This document shows positions 10,879 through 21,860 of a stretch of 64,000 bases of DNA, piece after piece. This DNA is from Aphanomyces cochlioides (taxonomy: Eukaryota > Oomycota > Saprolegniomycetes > Saprolegniales > Verrucalvaceae), in contig JAHQRK010000011.1 of the NCBI GenBank assembly GCA_019828595.1, positions 1,612,001 to 1,676,000 of the forward strand, written 5' to 3'. Every line of letters starts with the position of its first letter. Positions within the stretch are counted from its first letter, which is position 1. The position numbers and the translations under genes were made by a program. Under the pieces are notes generated by a model. That model did no database searches and was not told where the DNA came from. It saw nothing but the letters and a program-made list of their open reading frames with translations.

Positions 10879-11228
10879 AAGATGGCATTGGCGGGGATCG
10901 AACTCGGGGAGAGGTACCTGTCAAAGTTGATATCTGTGCATCCGTTTATACAGGTAAGTGCTGCGAACTGAATGGTCGATTTTGAGTCGGCACTTTCGAA
11001 ATTGCTCCCGAATCGCTGCGTGTTTGGCCGCCTGGGTTTGCACACACCCTCATGGGTGTGTGTCGGAGTCGTGGACGTCGTGGTTTGCCGTGCGGCCGCG
11101 TGGATCGAAGTTTCGAGTTTCGAGTGCTATGGATTGTGGACATGGTCTTGAAGATGCTTTCGGCGCTTGTTTCTCGGCGTGTGCATGGAGTTGAGTCTTT
11201 AAACTTCACGTGATGCTTCACTGGAGGC
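10879..11228. other. Spacer between MULE and tandem repeat
   Basis: No gene is supported. It holds a short palindromic stretch near 11036-11062 (CACACACCCTCATGGGTGTGTG). The sequence is GC-richer than the rest of this TE region. Confidence 0.3.
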
Positions 11229-11726
11229 TGGTGAGCATTTCTTTCATTGACACTTTTGTCTGATTCGGCCTTGATAGATTTTCGATATGCTGGCTGCCAA
11301 TTGTGCCATATCCCTCAAGGGGCTGTCGAGTCGGTTTCTGTGCGAATGGAGTGGCGATTGTTCTTGATGCTGCTTGAGCTGCCTCTACCCATGCTGGTGA
11401 GCATTTGGTTCATTGGAATTGTTATCTCATTCGGCTTCGATAGGAATCTGCTATGATGTCTGGCTTGGGCGGCGGCTTGGTCGAGGTGCTGTCGGCGTGG
11501 CTTGGTAGCGAAGCGCGTTGATTTGAGCCTTGGCGCTTGGCATGCTGTCTCGATGGAGGATGGTGAGCATTTGACTCGTTGGGATTGTTATCTCATTGTG
11601 TCTTGGTAGGATTTTGGTATTGTGCGCGATATGGCTGCGAGTGGTTCAAGGCGGCTGGTGGTGTTGTGGCGGTGCTTTTTTTGGCGCGTTGGCTCAAGGT
11701 GACATCAAGCAAGGCGTCCAAGTAAG
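11229..11726 (+). repeat. Three diverged tandem copies of a 166-bp unit
   Basis: The string TGGTGAGCATTT starts at 11229, 11395 and 11561, exactly 166 bp apart each time. The first 50 bp of each unit are clearly alike (variants of TTCATTGGAATTGTTATCTCATTCGG followed by a GATAGGAAT-like stretch). The rest of each unit matches more loosely, for example GGGCTGTCGAGTCGG versus GTGCTGTCGGCGTGG. The location suggests either satellite DNA or the 3' untranslated tail of the adjoining minus-strand LINE. No long ORF is convincing here. Confidence 0.6.
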
Positions 11727-12936
11727 GCGTTGGCGTGGCTCAAGTGGTTTTTGTCTCTTGCGCGGCACCTTGTGTGTCGTGCGTCGACCTGGTCGACTGG
11801 GTGTCCCATAAGTCGGCTCTTTCTGGGAGTCGCCAACATGTCGCTTGGAGTGCCGCAAAAAAGCTGGATACGGAGTGTGACGAGGGGGGGGCCTTTGATC
11901 ACTCCTATGCCAGTCGGTAGCCCCCTACCCGGATACTCTTCGATGGCATGTTGAACTTTTTACTTTGCTGTCGTTGAGTCGTGGCTTCGGCCGCGGCTTT
12001 CAACCATTGTGACTTGGTCGCAATGGGATGCCCCGGGGCTTTTCAAGTGAAGATCTCTTCGTCCGAAGAAGGTTTGGCATCTTTGGTCTTGATGATTTGC
12101 TCGTGGTTTTGTAGGCTCATCTTCAAAGCATTTTCCAAGTCCGAAAAAGGTCAAGTATTTTGCAGATGATTTTGACTCATTGTTTCTTTGTTTTGTAGCG
12201 CGCGCGAGGCCTTTGAAAAGGCTTTGCGAAAAGGGCCAAGTCGACGCGAAAAAGCTCGTGGATTTCACGCGAAGCGCTCGGCAATTTTTAATTTTGTAAT
12301 TCAGACTTGAATTGCCAATTTCTTGTTTTTGTCTTGTCGATTTCTCAAGCTTGCTGCACATCTCCAAGTAAGTCACTTCAACATTGACTTGTTCTAACTT
12401 GACAATTTAGCTTGGTCAAGTTGAATTTTCCAAAAGTCATTGTGGACAAGAGAAATTTCATGTCAAACTTGGTTGTCGATCAAGGATGAACTTGTCCAAG
12501 ATGGAAGTCGCTTGAAACTTGGTGGATTGGTCTCAAACTTGGTGTAGGCATTGTTCAAACGTTTGTCGACTGATGTTTCTCTGAAAGTTGGAGTTGATTC
12601 GCACTGCATGGCGTCCAACTGGGCCTTCAAAGTTTTTCTGGCGTTTGACGATGGGGATGGTTTTATAAAGCTGTAAGTCGTCTGGAGTTAAGCGAATCGT
12701 CTTGATACTTCATGTAGGTATTGTCCAAGCATTGTTCGTTGAATGGTTCTCTTGGAGCTGGTGTTGAATTGCGTTGCATCAAGTGCAAAATCGACGGCAA
12801 CGTTTTGTTGCGTCCAGGAGTGAATCTAGCTTAGTCGAGTGGTAAGGCTCGGGGTGTGGGTAACTTCCGTTGACGCTGGATGTAGATTCGTGTTCAAACG
12901 AATGGCAACCCATCTTTGAACTTGCAAACCGAGAAC
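11727..12936 (-). other. Probable LINE 3' untranslated region
   Basis: Non-coding on both strands apart from shadow frames. It lies downstream of the LINE ORF2 stop on the minus strand. Two stretches about 170 bp apart (near 12535-12600 and 12700-12770) are similar to each other, sharing TGTAGGCATTGTTCAAAC-like and GGAGTTGATTCGCACTGCAT-like strings, so this part also has a repeat period near 170 bp. Confidence 0.4.
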
Positions 12937-15900
12937 TACACGGCTTGAACTGTGAACGCCTTGAGGTGCTTTCGAAAATATGCCTTGTACTGAGTTTGTC
13001 GACATAGGACTGCAAAAAGTGTTTTGACATCTTGATGCGCTTGTTCATCTTGTGTTTGGCGGATCCAACGACGAACATTGGAGCTCCAAAACGTCAATGC
13101 AATGTCGTTGAGAGCTGGTATGTATGCAGCTGGAGCTTTGTCGAATTTGACTCTGTTGCGGTGTCACCATAGGAGATGGAGGATTGTGCAAACCAACATG
13201 AACCACATGCGCTGCAACAAGTCTTGATGCAATGACCAACGGCTCGCGACTTGGAAGGATTCGAGATGCTCAAACCAGTCCCAGGAGAAGCGTATCCCGA
13301 AAGGACTCCATGCTTCACGATGAGGTAACCAAACTCGATGCGTCCATTTGCAATTCATGAATAGGTGTCGTTTCGTATCGCGTTCGAAGCACTGGTGGTA
13401 GCAGCATTGGATGGCGTGTGGGTGAGTCGATTCCATGAACCGAAACTTGTCACTGACGGGTAGTATGTCGTAGATTGCTCGAAACCAAACATCCGCCTGC
13501 ATTGGTGTCACAATCTTGGACAGTGGCTTGACGTATCTCGAGAGGTAAGCGCTGATCTTTTTCTTGTCAGTCCTCAGCGGTGAGTCTAGAGGATGTTTCT
13601 TCGTCATGGGTGGTGCATGGAAGCTTATCATCTTGAGAATCTTTGATGTCCAGGAGCCAAAAGGTATTTCCTTTTCGTTGTGTCGACAGACGATGATGGG
13701 TTGTGTTTCAGGACTTCTCGGAACTCCGTTGACAAGCGGCAAGTCTGCTTGCGTCCACACGTTAGTCGCAATCAGCGTCAAGAGCTTGTAGAAGTGTTGG
13801 AAGCTTGTTGGAATTGGTAAGTCATCCACAAAGTCGTCTTCAAGTGCGGTCATCATGGATTTGAATTCATCATAGGTTGGCCAGGTTCTCATCGGCGTCA
13901 AGAAATCTTCCAAGCTTAGAAGGCCACTACGTGCCACGTGCCGATACCAATCTCGATGGTTTTTCAACTTGATCGCCAAGGAGGATGTTCCATCTCGTCC
14001 CGGGACTTGGAAAAACGGGTGCGACGACAACCAAATCGGCATTTGAATCATCTGATGAATTGTAGGTTCGTGCGGCGTTTTGACTGTCATTGGTATTTTT
14101 GTCCAGTGTTTCCAGATGTCGTTCCACAGCGGCGACAGCAATCCTCGTTGGACGAGTTGGTTGTTGAACGACGGGTGATAGTACAAGAAATCCCAACGAT
14201 CGTGTCGGGAGTATGGGCTCATGCATCGGCGCAGTCGATCCACAGGTAAGATGGTCCACAACTGTGTCGAATCATTCTCTTCTTTGACTAGGAGTTGAAG
14301 CCGAGTGAGACGCTGCTTGCGAATGATGGACGCAATATGGGGAACTTTCAAGCCAATCTTTTGATCGTGCATCAAACCGCCTGCCGCGAGAGCAAGATAC
14401 TTTTCTGTTGGTTGAGTTCGTCTGCTGAGGACAAACTTGTTCACCATAGATTGCCACTGTTGAATGGTACTGTCCTGAATTGGTAAAACCATTGTGTAGT
14501 GCCACAATTGCGATAGGAGCATGGTATTCACCAGCAGTCGTCGACCTTTGATCGTTCGCGCTCGACACGCCCAAGTGGTAAATGACTTGTAGAACTTGTC
14601 GGTGATGATTTTGATTTGTAGGTTGGGATCCAAGTTATGCCCCAAGTGGATGCCTGGATATTTCACCTGGGTGCCGCTGGAAATCATGTTCAAACGTGGG
14701 TGTTGAATGACTTGTTGGTTGCTGTCAAGTGTGAGTACTTTGCTTTTGCTCCTGTTTAGCTTGGCTCCAGAGTAGTGACAAAATTCATCGACAAGTTCCA
14801 ATTGCGCCTCAAGATCAACTACGGAACCAGAAACAAGAGTCGTGTCGTCGGCAAACAAGAGCACTGAAGCAATGCCGCCCTCCGAGTTGGAGAAAGCAAA
14901 GCCGCGTTCAGGGTGGTTGCGCAAAAGTTGAGCAAGCGGCTCAATGGTCAACACAAACAGCATGGACGACAATGGGTCGCCTTGCTTGACACCCCGTGTT
15001 GGGTAGAATGGTTGTGTAAGTTCTCCATTGATATTCAGACTGACTTTGGTGTTCTTGTAGAGGAGTTTGACCCAGTTAATAAATTGGTCTCCAACATTGA
15101 ACTTTTTGAGCACTTGATACATGAAGTTGTGGTTCACGCGATCATATGCCTTCTCGAAGTCCAAGAACATATGGCGTAAGCTTCCTCACTGAATGTTGTA
15201 CAGTAATGCTGAAGATCTTGTAGGAAAACAACGTGGTCATGAATTCTTCGGCCTTTGACAAATCCGTTTTGCTCGGGCTGGACGATACTTGGCAACACAT
15301 GGGAGAGTCGATAGGCCAAAGCTCTCGACAATGCTTTCACTTCAACTGGGATCAGTGCAATCGGACGATAGTTGGCAGGATTTCGACGATCGCCACCCTT
15401 GAAGAGCAATGAAATTGCAGACCATCGCTGGAAGTCAAGTAGTATTCCCTTGCGGCTTTGATCATTAAACACAATTCGTAGGATTTCACCAAACAACGGG
15501 GCATCCAGTTGATAGAAGCAAGCTGGGAATCCGTCAATGCCAGGTGATTTGTGTGGATTCATTGTTCTGATCGATTGAGCTAGTTCAGCAGCCGTCACTG
15601 GTACATCCAACGAACTGGAATCTTCCTCCGACAGTTTACGTTCCAAGACATCAAGGAAGGAGCTTAGGCTTTCTGGGTTTCGATTTGACTCGAGGTCTTC
15701 ATCGGTCATGACCGCACACCAATGAGCGTTAAATACTTCGTGGATCTCCTCTGGTATGTCTGTGATATTTCCATCACAGTCATAACATTCCACAATAGGA
15801 ATTGAGTAGCGACTTGCTTGCGGCTTTCGAAAGAAGTGCGACGTAGCGGCTTCATTGTGGGTGGCGTGAAAGTCAAAGCTGAGGTCAGCGCGATGTTGTC

Positions 15901-17032
15901 TTTTTGCTTGTTGACGCTCTTCATAGTTGGCTTTTGCGATTGCGAGTGTATCTGGACTGATTCGTCCTTGCTGGTGCTTCAGTTGTGCTTGGAGCCATTG
16001 GATTTGAGCCATTTGAAGTGCGTTTCGTTGATCGGTGATCATGCGAGCGTGATACTTTTGCAGAAACCTCTTCGTTCGGTGTTTCCAACGAGTCCACATT
16101 TCCCCTGGTTCGCTCGAAGTTCTCAACACTTCGAGACATTCCGTTGCTTCATGCTTGATGGCGTCACGTACTTCCGAGATGGCCATCAATTCCTTCGGTA
16201 ATTTCCAGTAGCTCTTTTGTCGATGAACTTTGATAGGTTGGAGCTCCACAAAATGCCAAAGATGGTCAGTGTCTGCTGTGGGTTCAAAGTATTCCGATGT
16301 ACGAACCCAGTTTGTCAAGACTGGATCAAGCAGAATGTAATCCAACCGATTGAGTCGCTGAGGCGAAGAGTAAACCCGTTTTGTAGGATTGTAGCTGCGC
16401 CAAGCATCGACGACATTCAGCTCTTGGATCCACTCAAAGCAAGACTGTCTGTGCGTGTGGTGGTTCGAAGACGCGGAGCCTCTTGAGTCGAGCTCTCTGT
16501 CCATGGGAAGGTTGAAGTCGCCCAAGACCACATGTTTCGAGTTGAGCGGGAAATTTCGCGGCAAGGCATTGAAAAATGCATCACGCTCACCGTCATGCAC
16601 TGGCGCATAGACGTTGTGGTAAAATATCGGATCGTCCCCCCACATGGAGCTCACGACCATGTAGCGATCTTCAATGTCGTACTGGGATTCGTGGTGCAAG
16701 TGCTCAAAACCAGGAACTGTAGCTTGGAAGATCATCGCAACGCCTCCAGAGCGGTATTGTTCGACCTGGTCAGCGTCTTGTCGATGATCATTGGAAGCAA
16801 GAAAGTACTTGTCTTTGCCAAGCGCGTGGTTCAAGTGGAATTGGAACTTGTCGAATTGCACAATGCCGGCGAACTTTGTTTCTTGCAAACCGACGATTTC
16901 ATGTCTTGAGATCATGGAGTTGACAAGTAAGTTGCCATTATCTCTTGACAAGCCGTTGACATTGGCTGTGGCAATAGATAACTTGGAGAGCGACGAGTTT
17001 GGGAAAGATGGAGTGGGTTGTGTTTGGTTCAT
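12937..17032 (-). pseudogene. LINE ORF2: endonuclease-reverse transcriptase (frameshift and stop)
   Basis: The ATG at 17032 begins an EEP endonuclease with TANVNGL, the catalytic LQETK, VYAPVHDGERD, VLGDFNL, RLNRLDYILL and a TDHLWHF end motif. The reverse transcriptase follows, with NYRPIALIPVEVK, QNGFVKGR and, after a one-base frame change near 15165, FLDFEKAYDRV, GVKQGDPLSSMLF and LLFADDTTLV (the FADD form of the catalytic box). A cysteine/histidine segment near 13370 (CCYHQCFERDTKRHLFMNC) is the C-terminal zinc-finger region. A TGA at 13164 interrupts the frame. The same frame stays open after it, through FWSSNVRRWIRQTQDEQ, to TAG at 12937. The enzyme would nick target DNA and copy the element RNA into it. 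Confidence 0.9.
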
Positions 17033-17087
17033 TGATTGATGTCGGGATTGAGGTTGTGGTTGGTTGGTGACTGAAGTCGAGAAGACT

Positions 17088-19663
17088 TTAGTACATCAGG
17101 TTGTGTCGGCGCTGCAGACGAGTATTGTCTTGGCCAACGAAGGCAGTTAATGAGTTGTCTGTAGGCTGATACGCATCCAGGCTGAGTTGCCAGATTTGCG
17201 ACGTCATCTCGGAGCGAAGCAATTGGTTCAGCTCTTCCGCGAAATGCTGGCCAAATTGCGATTTCAAGAGCGCCCACAGTGTGGACGATGCCAGCATGCG
17301 TCCATGTTTTGTTGGGAGCAACGCAACTGGCTTGTGTGTGAGGTACAGGAGCCAAGCATCGCTCGTGAAGACTAACGGTGCTTGAACAGCTAGCCACAAT
17401 TCAAACGCGGACAGGGTGTCTTCCACAAGTTCCGTGGAAAAGGCTGGGTGGTTTGGAGCGTCCTTGAAAAACTCGGGAGAATTCGAGATTTCTTCAAGTC
17501 GCTGCCATCGTGGATGTTCCTGAAAGATAAACTTGAACCCGTTTGTGAATGACTCCACCATCGGAAGTTGCGTCGCGGCGATCCACCGATGCCAGGTATG
17601 CATTCGAACGATCTTGGAGTATTCACTGTGCGAGTTGGTAGCGAGTTTTGTTAGCACGAAGTTCATGCTTTGGGTTTGCGTGTGAATCATCTTCCACAAC
17701 GCATCAATATTGCAACGTCGAATGGATTCGACGGTGTCGAGCTCTATTCCGGAGTAGTCCGTCGAAGCCATCACTTGAGCATGTTGCGTAAAGGCGGTCC
17801 CATCTTCAACGCTTTGTTGAAGGACATTCAAGAACTCTTCCATGGTAAGATTGTCAGGATGCCAGTCCAGTTTGTTGCCAACGACTTGTTGTTTTTTCAC
17901 GTAGGCAGAATTGATGTTCTCAACGTCTGTGGGAATTTTTTGAACCGTTGGTATGTAGACTCTTGTGGGAATATCTTGATTGATTTCAAGGGTGTGCATG
18001 TTGGCCTCAATTTGGTTGAGGATGTCGAAGAAGTTGTCGGATGCCCACGACTTGACAGAGGGCGAAGCTTGTTGAAGTGCCGTTCTCTTTTTTCGTCTTG
18101 GTTCGACAAATACGCCTTCTTCCTCGGTTTGACTTGTGTTTCTCTTGGTAGATTTGGCGTCAATCTCCATTTCTCCGTCGGTGTCGAGGCGATCAGGAGA
18201 CAAGGAGGTGTCATTCGATTGCGGGGTTGAGCCTTCGTTCGACTCGACAACCTCCATTTCGTTGGCTTGGTCTCTTTCCTGGGGATCAACGTCTCTGCGG
18301 AGTGGCAAGTCATCTGTTTTCGGACGCTTGGGCTGTTGTTGCGATTCGGGTTCTTCTCCTTCGGAGTTTGCCTGTTTGGAAGCCATGTTGTCCACGAGTT
18401 GGTCCAAGTCCAAGCAGTGGGTGGATCTTGCTCCAGTACGTTGGCTCGACTTTTTGTAATCTTTGACAAAGACTTTGTAGGTCACACCATCTATGCGAAG
18501 TTGATCGGTGGCATGCCCATTCACAATGAGTGGATTGGGAGTGGTTGGGTTCAAAAAGTAAACCCTCCAAACATTCGACTGACACGTGATGTTGGGCAAG
18601 TGTTGACGGTAGGCTTGGAAAACTGGTTTTGTCTTGAGTCGCTTCAGTAGGCGGAAGAGCTTGTCCGTGTCAAAGTTGAAGCGAATGCCAACGATATCCA
18701 TGAAGTAGAAGTCGTCCATCGGATTGCGTGGCGTCTTTCGACCTTCCATTGAGTAGTGCGACGGCTTGTTGGCTGCAGCGGTTGAGAATGGGTACGATTT
18801 GCCATAGATTGAGATCTCTTGACCAGCCAATTCAGATCGAACAGCGGGAGACGTGATGGAAATGACAATGTCTCCGTCGCGCGCCTTGTTGAGTTGAACA
18901 AACTCGAGCAAGAGGTTGGCCCAAGGAGCTTTGGCGTTTTCCTTGAAGATTGTGGAGATGAGTTTCTCGTTGGAGTACTCGCGATCCTTGAAGGCATCGC
19001 CTGTTTGGAACCACATTGTGGTGGTTGCAGTTTTCGGCTTCGAAGGGGTGGCATCCGAAATGACTCGGAGGACCTCGTCTTCGTCTGCGTCATCCTTCTC
19101 AGCAAGATCCATCAGCTTTTCAAGGTAATCCCCCGTCGGGCGGGTCAAGACGGTTTTCACCCGCTCCGAGGTAGGTTTCCCTACCCCTTTGCGTAGCAAA
19201 TCCGCATAGGTTAGTTTTTGTGGTGGAGGTTGCACGACACGTGGCGGTGTTCCTTCGGGGTCGGAAAGGTCAACATGGAGTCGCGTTCCAGGTCCACCGG
19301 TTGAGGATGAAGTTGTTATTGACGTTTCATGGCTAGGCTCAGCAATAGGCTCACGCGAGATGGCTCCATCGGCGGGAGGTGGTGAGTCGCGGTCGTTGGT
19401 GCTTGGCGGTTCCATCGACGCCGGGCTGGCGTGAGTTCCAGCGGTCAGATCGTCGTCTCCTCGAGGCATTTCGTGGCCGGTAGCTGGAGGTTGTTGCGGT
19501 GGTTCAGCGTGGAGAGCGGCGGCGTGGTCATGGGTGCATCGACGGCGAGCGGCGAATCGAGCAGAGAGGTTTCGTTGTGCGGGTTGGTTTCGATAAGCAC
19601 AGACCCAGGAGTTTCCTCGAGGACCTGATCGAGAGGCATGGTAGCATAGGGAGCGGCGGACAT
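17088..19663 (-). pseudogene. LINE ORF1 protein (gag-like)
   Basis: The likely start is the ATG at 19663 (MSAAPYATMPLDQ). That frame stops near 19445, so a frame change around 19450-19500 is needed to enter the long frame (open from 19670 by a non-ATG codon) that runs to 17088. The long frame is acidic and proline/serine-rich at its N-terminus, has a central conserved-looking region (YFMDIVGIRFNFDTDKLFRL) and an acidic linker with a basic motif RRKKRTALQQ. Its C-terminal third is helical. No zinc knuckle is obvious. By position it is the RNA-binding partner of ORF2. Confidence 0.75.
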
Positions 19664-19741
19664 TCTTCACTTCACTTGGGAGGAGGGGGTACCTTACTTG
19701 AACTGACTACTGACTTGAGTGGTTGACGGCAAAAGTAAAAG

Positions 19742-19830
19742 TTGGCACGTGGCTCAACGGTTAGGGCGACGGCATCACAGCGATAGAGGAAGGGGCCCGG
19801 GTTCAATCCCGGGCAGTGGCAAGTCTTTTT
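19742..19830 (+). tRNA. tRNA-like Pol III unit (tRNA pseudogene or SINE head)
   Basis: The sequence has an A-box-like GTGGCTCAACGGTTAGGGCG, a B-box GGGTTCAATCCC inside a GCCCGGG/CCCGGGC stem, end sequences that pair 6 of 7 as an acceptor stem (TTGGCAC with GTGGCAA), and TTTTT at 19826-19830 as a Pol III terminator. A standard anticodon arm cannot be drawn, so it is more likely a tRNA-derived pseudogene or SINE head than a working tRNA. It lies antisense to the LINE, just outside its ORF1 start. Confidence 0.45.
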
Positions 19831-19918
19831 CCAAAAATAGAATAAAATATGCACAATTTATTATATATTTAGAATGCTAAAATAGCTGACATGTAGATAT
19901 GCATGAGAAAGGAAACAT

Positions 19919-21172
19919 CTACGAAAATGAACGACGTCGATCAAATTCGGGAGACTGAGAGTGGACTTCCAGTCGTCTGGCTCGTCGAGCACGATATCGG
20001 GCTTGAGTTCCGGCGCGCTTCTTAGAAGCTTCGTGCGCCATGCTACTGTAGCGCGACAGCACAGACTGATAGAATGAACCATCCGACCCACGCAGTGGCA
20101 TTCTGGCCACGTGCGCGTTCGTCAAAGCAAAGCAGATGCGTGCCACACGATTGAATCTTGATTCATTCCACTTGAAAGTTGCATACATGCACTTCCAAAG
20201 ATTGCAGACACGACCAAAGAAGTTCTCGACGAGAACACAGTCTGATGACACTCGCGAGTTTCGCTCAACTTCACGAGGATTCAGCATGGATCCTTGGGGC
20301 TTCCTCTTCGGTTGAATCGACCTCACTTCATGCTGGATACCTTGATAACCCATATCAACCAGAACACTCCATGACTCAGGCCATCGATCTGATCCTTCGT
20401 CGTGATCTGGCAGGTTGAGTTCATCTTCTGTCTTCTTCAGCATCTTTGCATGGACATCCCGACGGTTCAAAAACATTGTGAAGTCAGAGACAGAGCCAGG
20501 AGAATAACTTGACAAGTCAATTGCAACGCCAGGATAGGCCACCGAACATTCGAGCTTGAGTCCATAAAGCTTGTGCTTGCCCGAAAAGTAGTGCTTGGCT
20601 TCGTTGAATGGACCACTTGGCCGAAAATCAGGCTGAAACTTGACGTCAGTACAGTAAAGCGCCGAAGGAAAGTTCGAAAAGGAGTGGCCATTGTCCATTT
20701 GGGATGTCATGGTGACTGACTTGACATAATGACTGTAAAGCACTGGCTCGATTGCTTCAAACACTCGATAGACGAGCTTCTCAAATGTTGATTGCTTCAT
20801 GTTGAAGTCAAGGGCGTGTTTGTCCCACGCGTTGAAGTGCTTCAGAACAGTCAAGGACATAAAGAGAGCATCCTTTGGTGAGACTGGCGACTTTCTTCCG
20901 CGTCCGAGCGTCCAGAGCGGGACTAGAGTCGTTTCGACTACTGCCCAGATTGAAGCGAATTCGGATTGTGTAAAGTTCATCATTGTTGTTAGCGCCGCAT
21001 TGCCGCCTTGATGGAAAAAACGGTCCATGATTGGAGTTGGACTGTCGTCTTCATCTTCGACCTGTTGGGTGTATTCTTGGAAGACCTGGCTCATCTCTTC
21101 CAACTGGATGTGCTCATTGTCAATATCTTGTTGGAGACGGTTGACAATGGCAAGGGGGTCTATGGAAGGCAT
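19919..21172 (-). CDS. PIF/Harbinger-type (DDE_Tnp_4) transposase, intact
   Basis: A single open frame of 417 residues from ATG 21172. After a helix-turn-helix-like N-terminus it shows the DDE family landmarks: FPSALYCTDVKFQPD (first Asp), HYFSGKHKLYGLKLE, SVSDFTMF (second Asp region), LVDMGYQGI, and VLVENFFGRVCNLW (the Glu region). This family of nucleases cuts and pastes DNA and usually targets three-base sites. It ends in an Arg-rich tail (ARYRARRARR), likely nuclear-targeting. No terminal inverted repeats or partner Myb-like gene were recognised next to it. Lack of stops suggests recent activity or domestication, and the sequence alone does not separate these. Confidence 0.85.
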   Translation of the reverse strand: MPSIDPLAIVNRLQQDIDNEHIQLEEMSQVFQEYTQQVEDEDDSPTPIMDRFFHQGGNAALTTMMNFTQSEFASIWAVVETTLVPLWTLGRGRKSPVSPKDALFMSLTVLKHFNAWDKHALDFNMKQSTFEKLVYRVFEAIEPVLYSHYVKSVTMTSQMDNGHSFSNFPSALYCTDVKFQPDFRPSGPFNEAKHYFSGKHKLYGLKLECSVAYPGVAIDLSSYSPGSVSDFTMFLNRRDVHAKMLKKTEDELNLPDHDEGSDRWPESWSVLVDMGYQGIQHEVRSIQPKRKPQGSMLNPREVERNSRVSSDCVLVENFFGRVCNLWKCMYATFKWNESRFNRVARICFALTNAHVARMPLRGSDGSFYQSVLSRYSSMAHEASKKRAGTQARYRARRARRLEVHSQSPEFDRRRSFS

Positions 21173-21409
21173 TGAAGTTGAAACGATTATGATGAATTCA
21201 TGTTTTGGTTAGTTCAATTCTGTAAAGTCCTTGTATTTGATGCTGTTGTGTATAATCATGTCATTTGCATGGTCTTTTCCGTCTATCCCGATTACATTGT
21301 ATTTGAGTATGTCATTTCTTCAGTGACTGAATCTCATACCATTTCATTTGACCAGGGGTGTGCGGGAAGTTGCCGGTTTGATAAAAACCCAAATGGATCA
21401 CATGTATTA
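21173..21409. other. Spacer downstream of a remnant ORF, nothing recognised
   Basis: AT-rich and upstream of the PIF/Harbinger transposase. It probably contains its promoter. No TIR was found. Confidence 0.3.
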
Positions 21410-21826
21410 TTATAGAATACTATTCACCTCGCGCTCAAAGCTGAACCCACAGAAATTGAAGTTTGAGAGAGTCGTGCTGTCGCTCGTTGTAGCAAAAGTG
21501 TCTGAAGCTGCTTCCATCTTTGCAACTAGTACAAGCGCACCCGTCTCGGGACAGCGAACAACTGTCTTGATAACTTGATTTGGACTCCACTTCACATTGA
21601 TTGGAAAATTGATCCGAATCGTTGACTGGGGCAAGTCGCTGATGACATCCGTGTGTGTTTGGAGTTGCTTTTTCAATGCCATGATCATTGGATGATAATT
21701 TGCGATTTTCTTCGAATCAATCTCTTCCTTGAAAATATTGTCAACTTTGGCCATAATGATTGGCCAATTATAACTAACCAATCCAAAACGCCCATTCTTT
21801 GAAACTTCAAATTTGAGTTTGTTCAC
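21410..21826 (-). CDS. Unidentified ORF remnant between transposons
   Basis: An open frame of 138 codons without an ATG at its 5' end. It contains YNWPIIMAKVDNIFKEEIDS and INFPINVKWSPNQVIKTVV and ends EREVNSIL. Composition looks protein-like but no family is recognised. It lies 34 bp from the Tc1 insertion, so it may be the 3' part of a gene or element that Tc1 interrupted. A matching 5' part beyond Tc1 was not identified. Confidence 0.3.
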   Translation of the reverse strand: MNKLKFEVSKNGRFGLVSYNWPIIMAKVDNIFKEEIDSKKIANYHPMIMALKKQLQTHTDVISDLPQSTIRINFPINVKWSPNQVIKTVVRCPETGALVLVAKMEAASDTFATTSDSTTLSNFNFCGFSFEREVNSIL

Positions 21827-21860
21827 TCCAGATGGAAGGCAGAAAATGACTTACTAGTAC

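Larger units (their letters stand above)
12937..19663 (-). mobile_element. LINE (non-LTR) retrotransposon, two ORFs, decayed
   Basis: A minus-strand unit with ORF1 (19663 to 17088) and ORF2 (17032 to 12937) separated by 55 bp. ORF2 carries an apurinic-type endonuclease and then a reverse transcriptase, as in L1/Tx1-like LINEs. Both ORFs contain frame changes and ORF2 has a premature TGA, so this copy is probably immobile. The 3' end and target-site duplication were not located. Confidence 0.9.

Noticed and set aside
10885..10915. Possible tRNA 3' half next to the right MULE repeat (B-box-like GTTCGATCCCC)
   Set aside because: No A box, acceptor stem or anticodon arm could be found within a plausible distance.
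11960..12376. 138-codon minus-strand frame
   Set aside because: Lies in the probable LINE 3' tail, compositionally poor and without family motifs.
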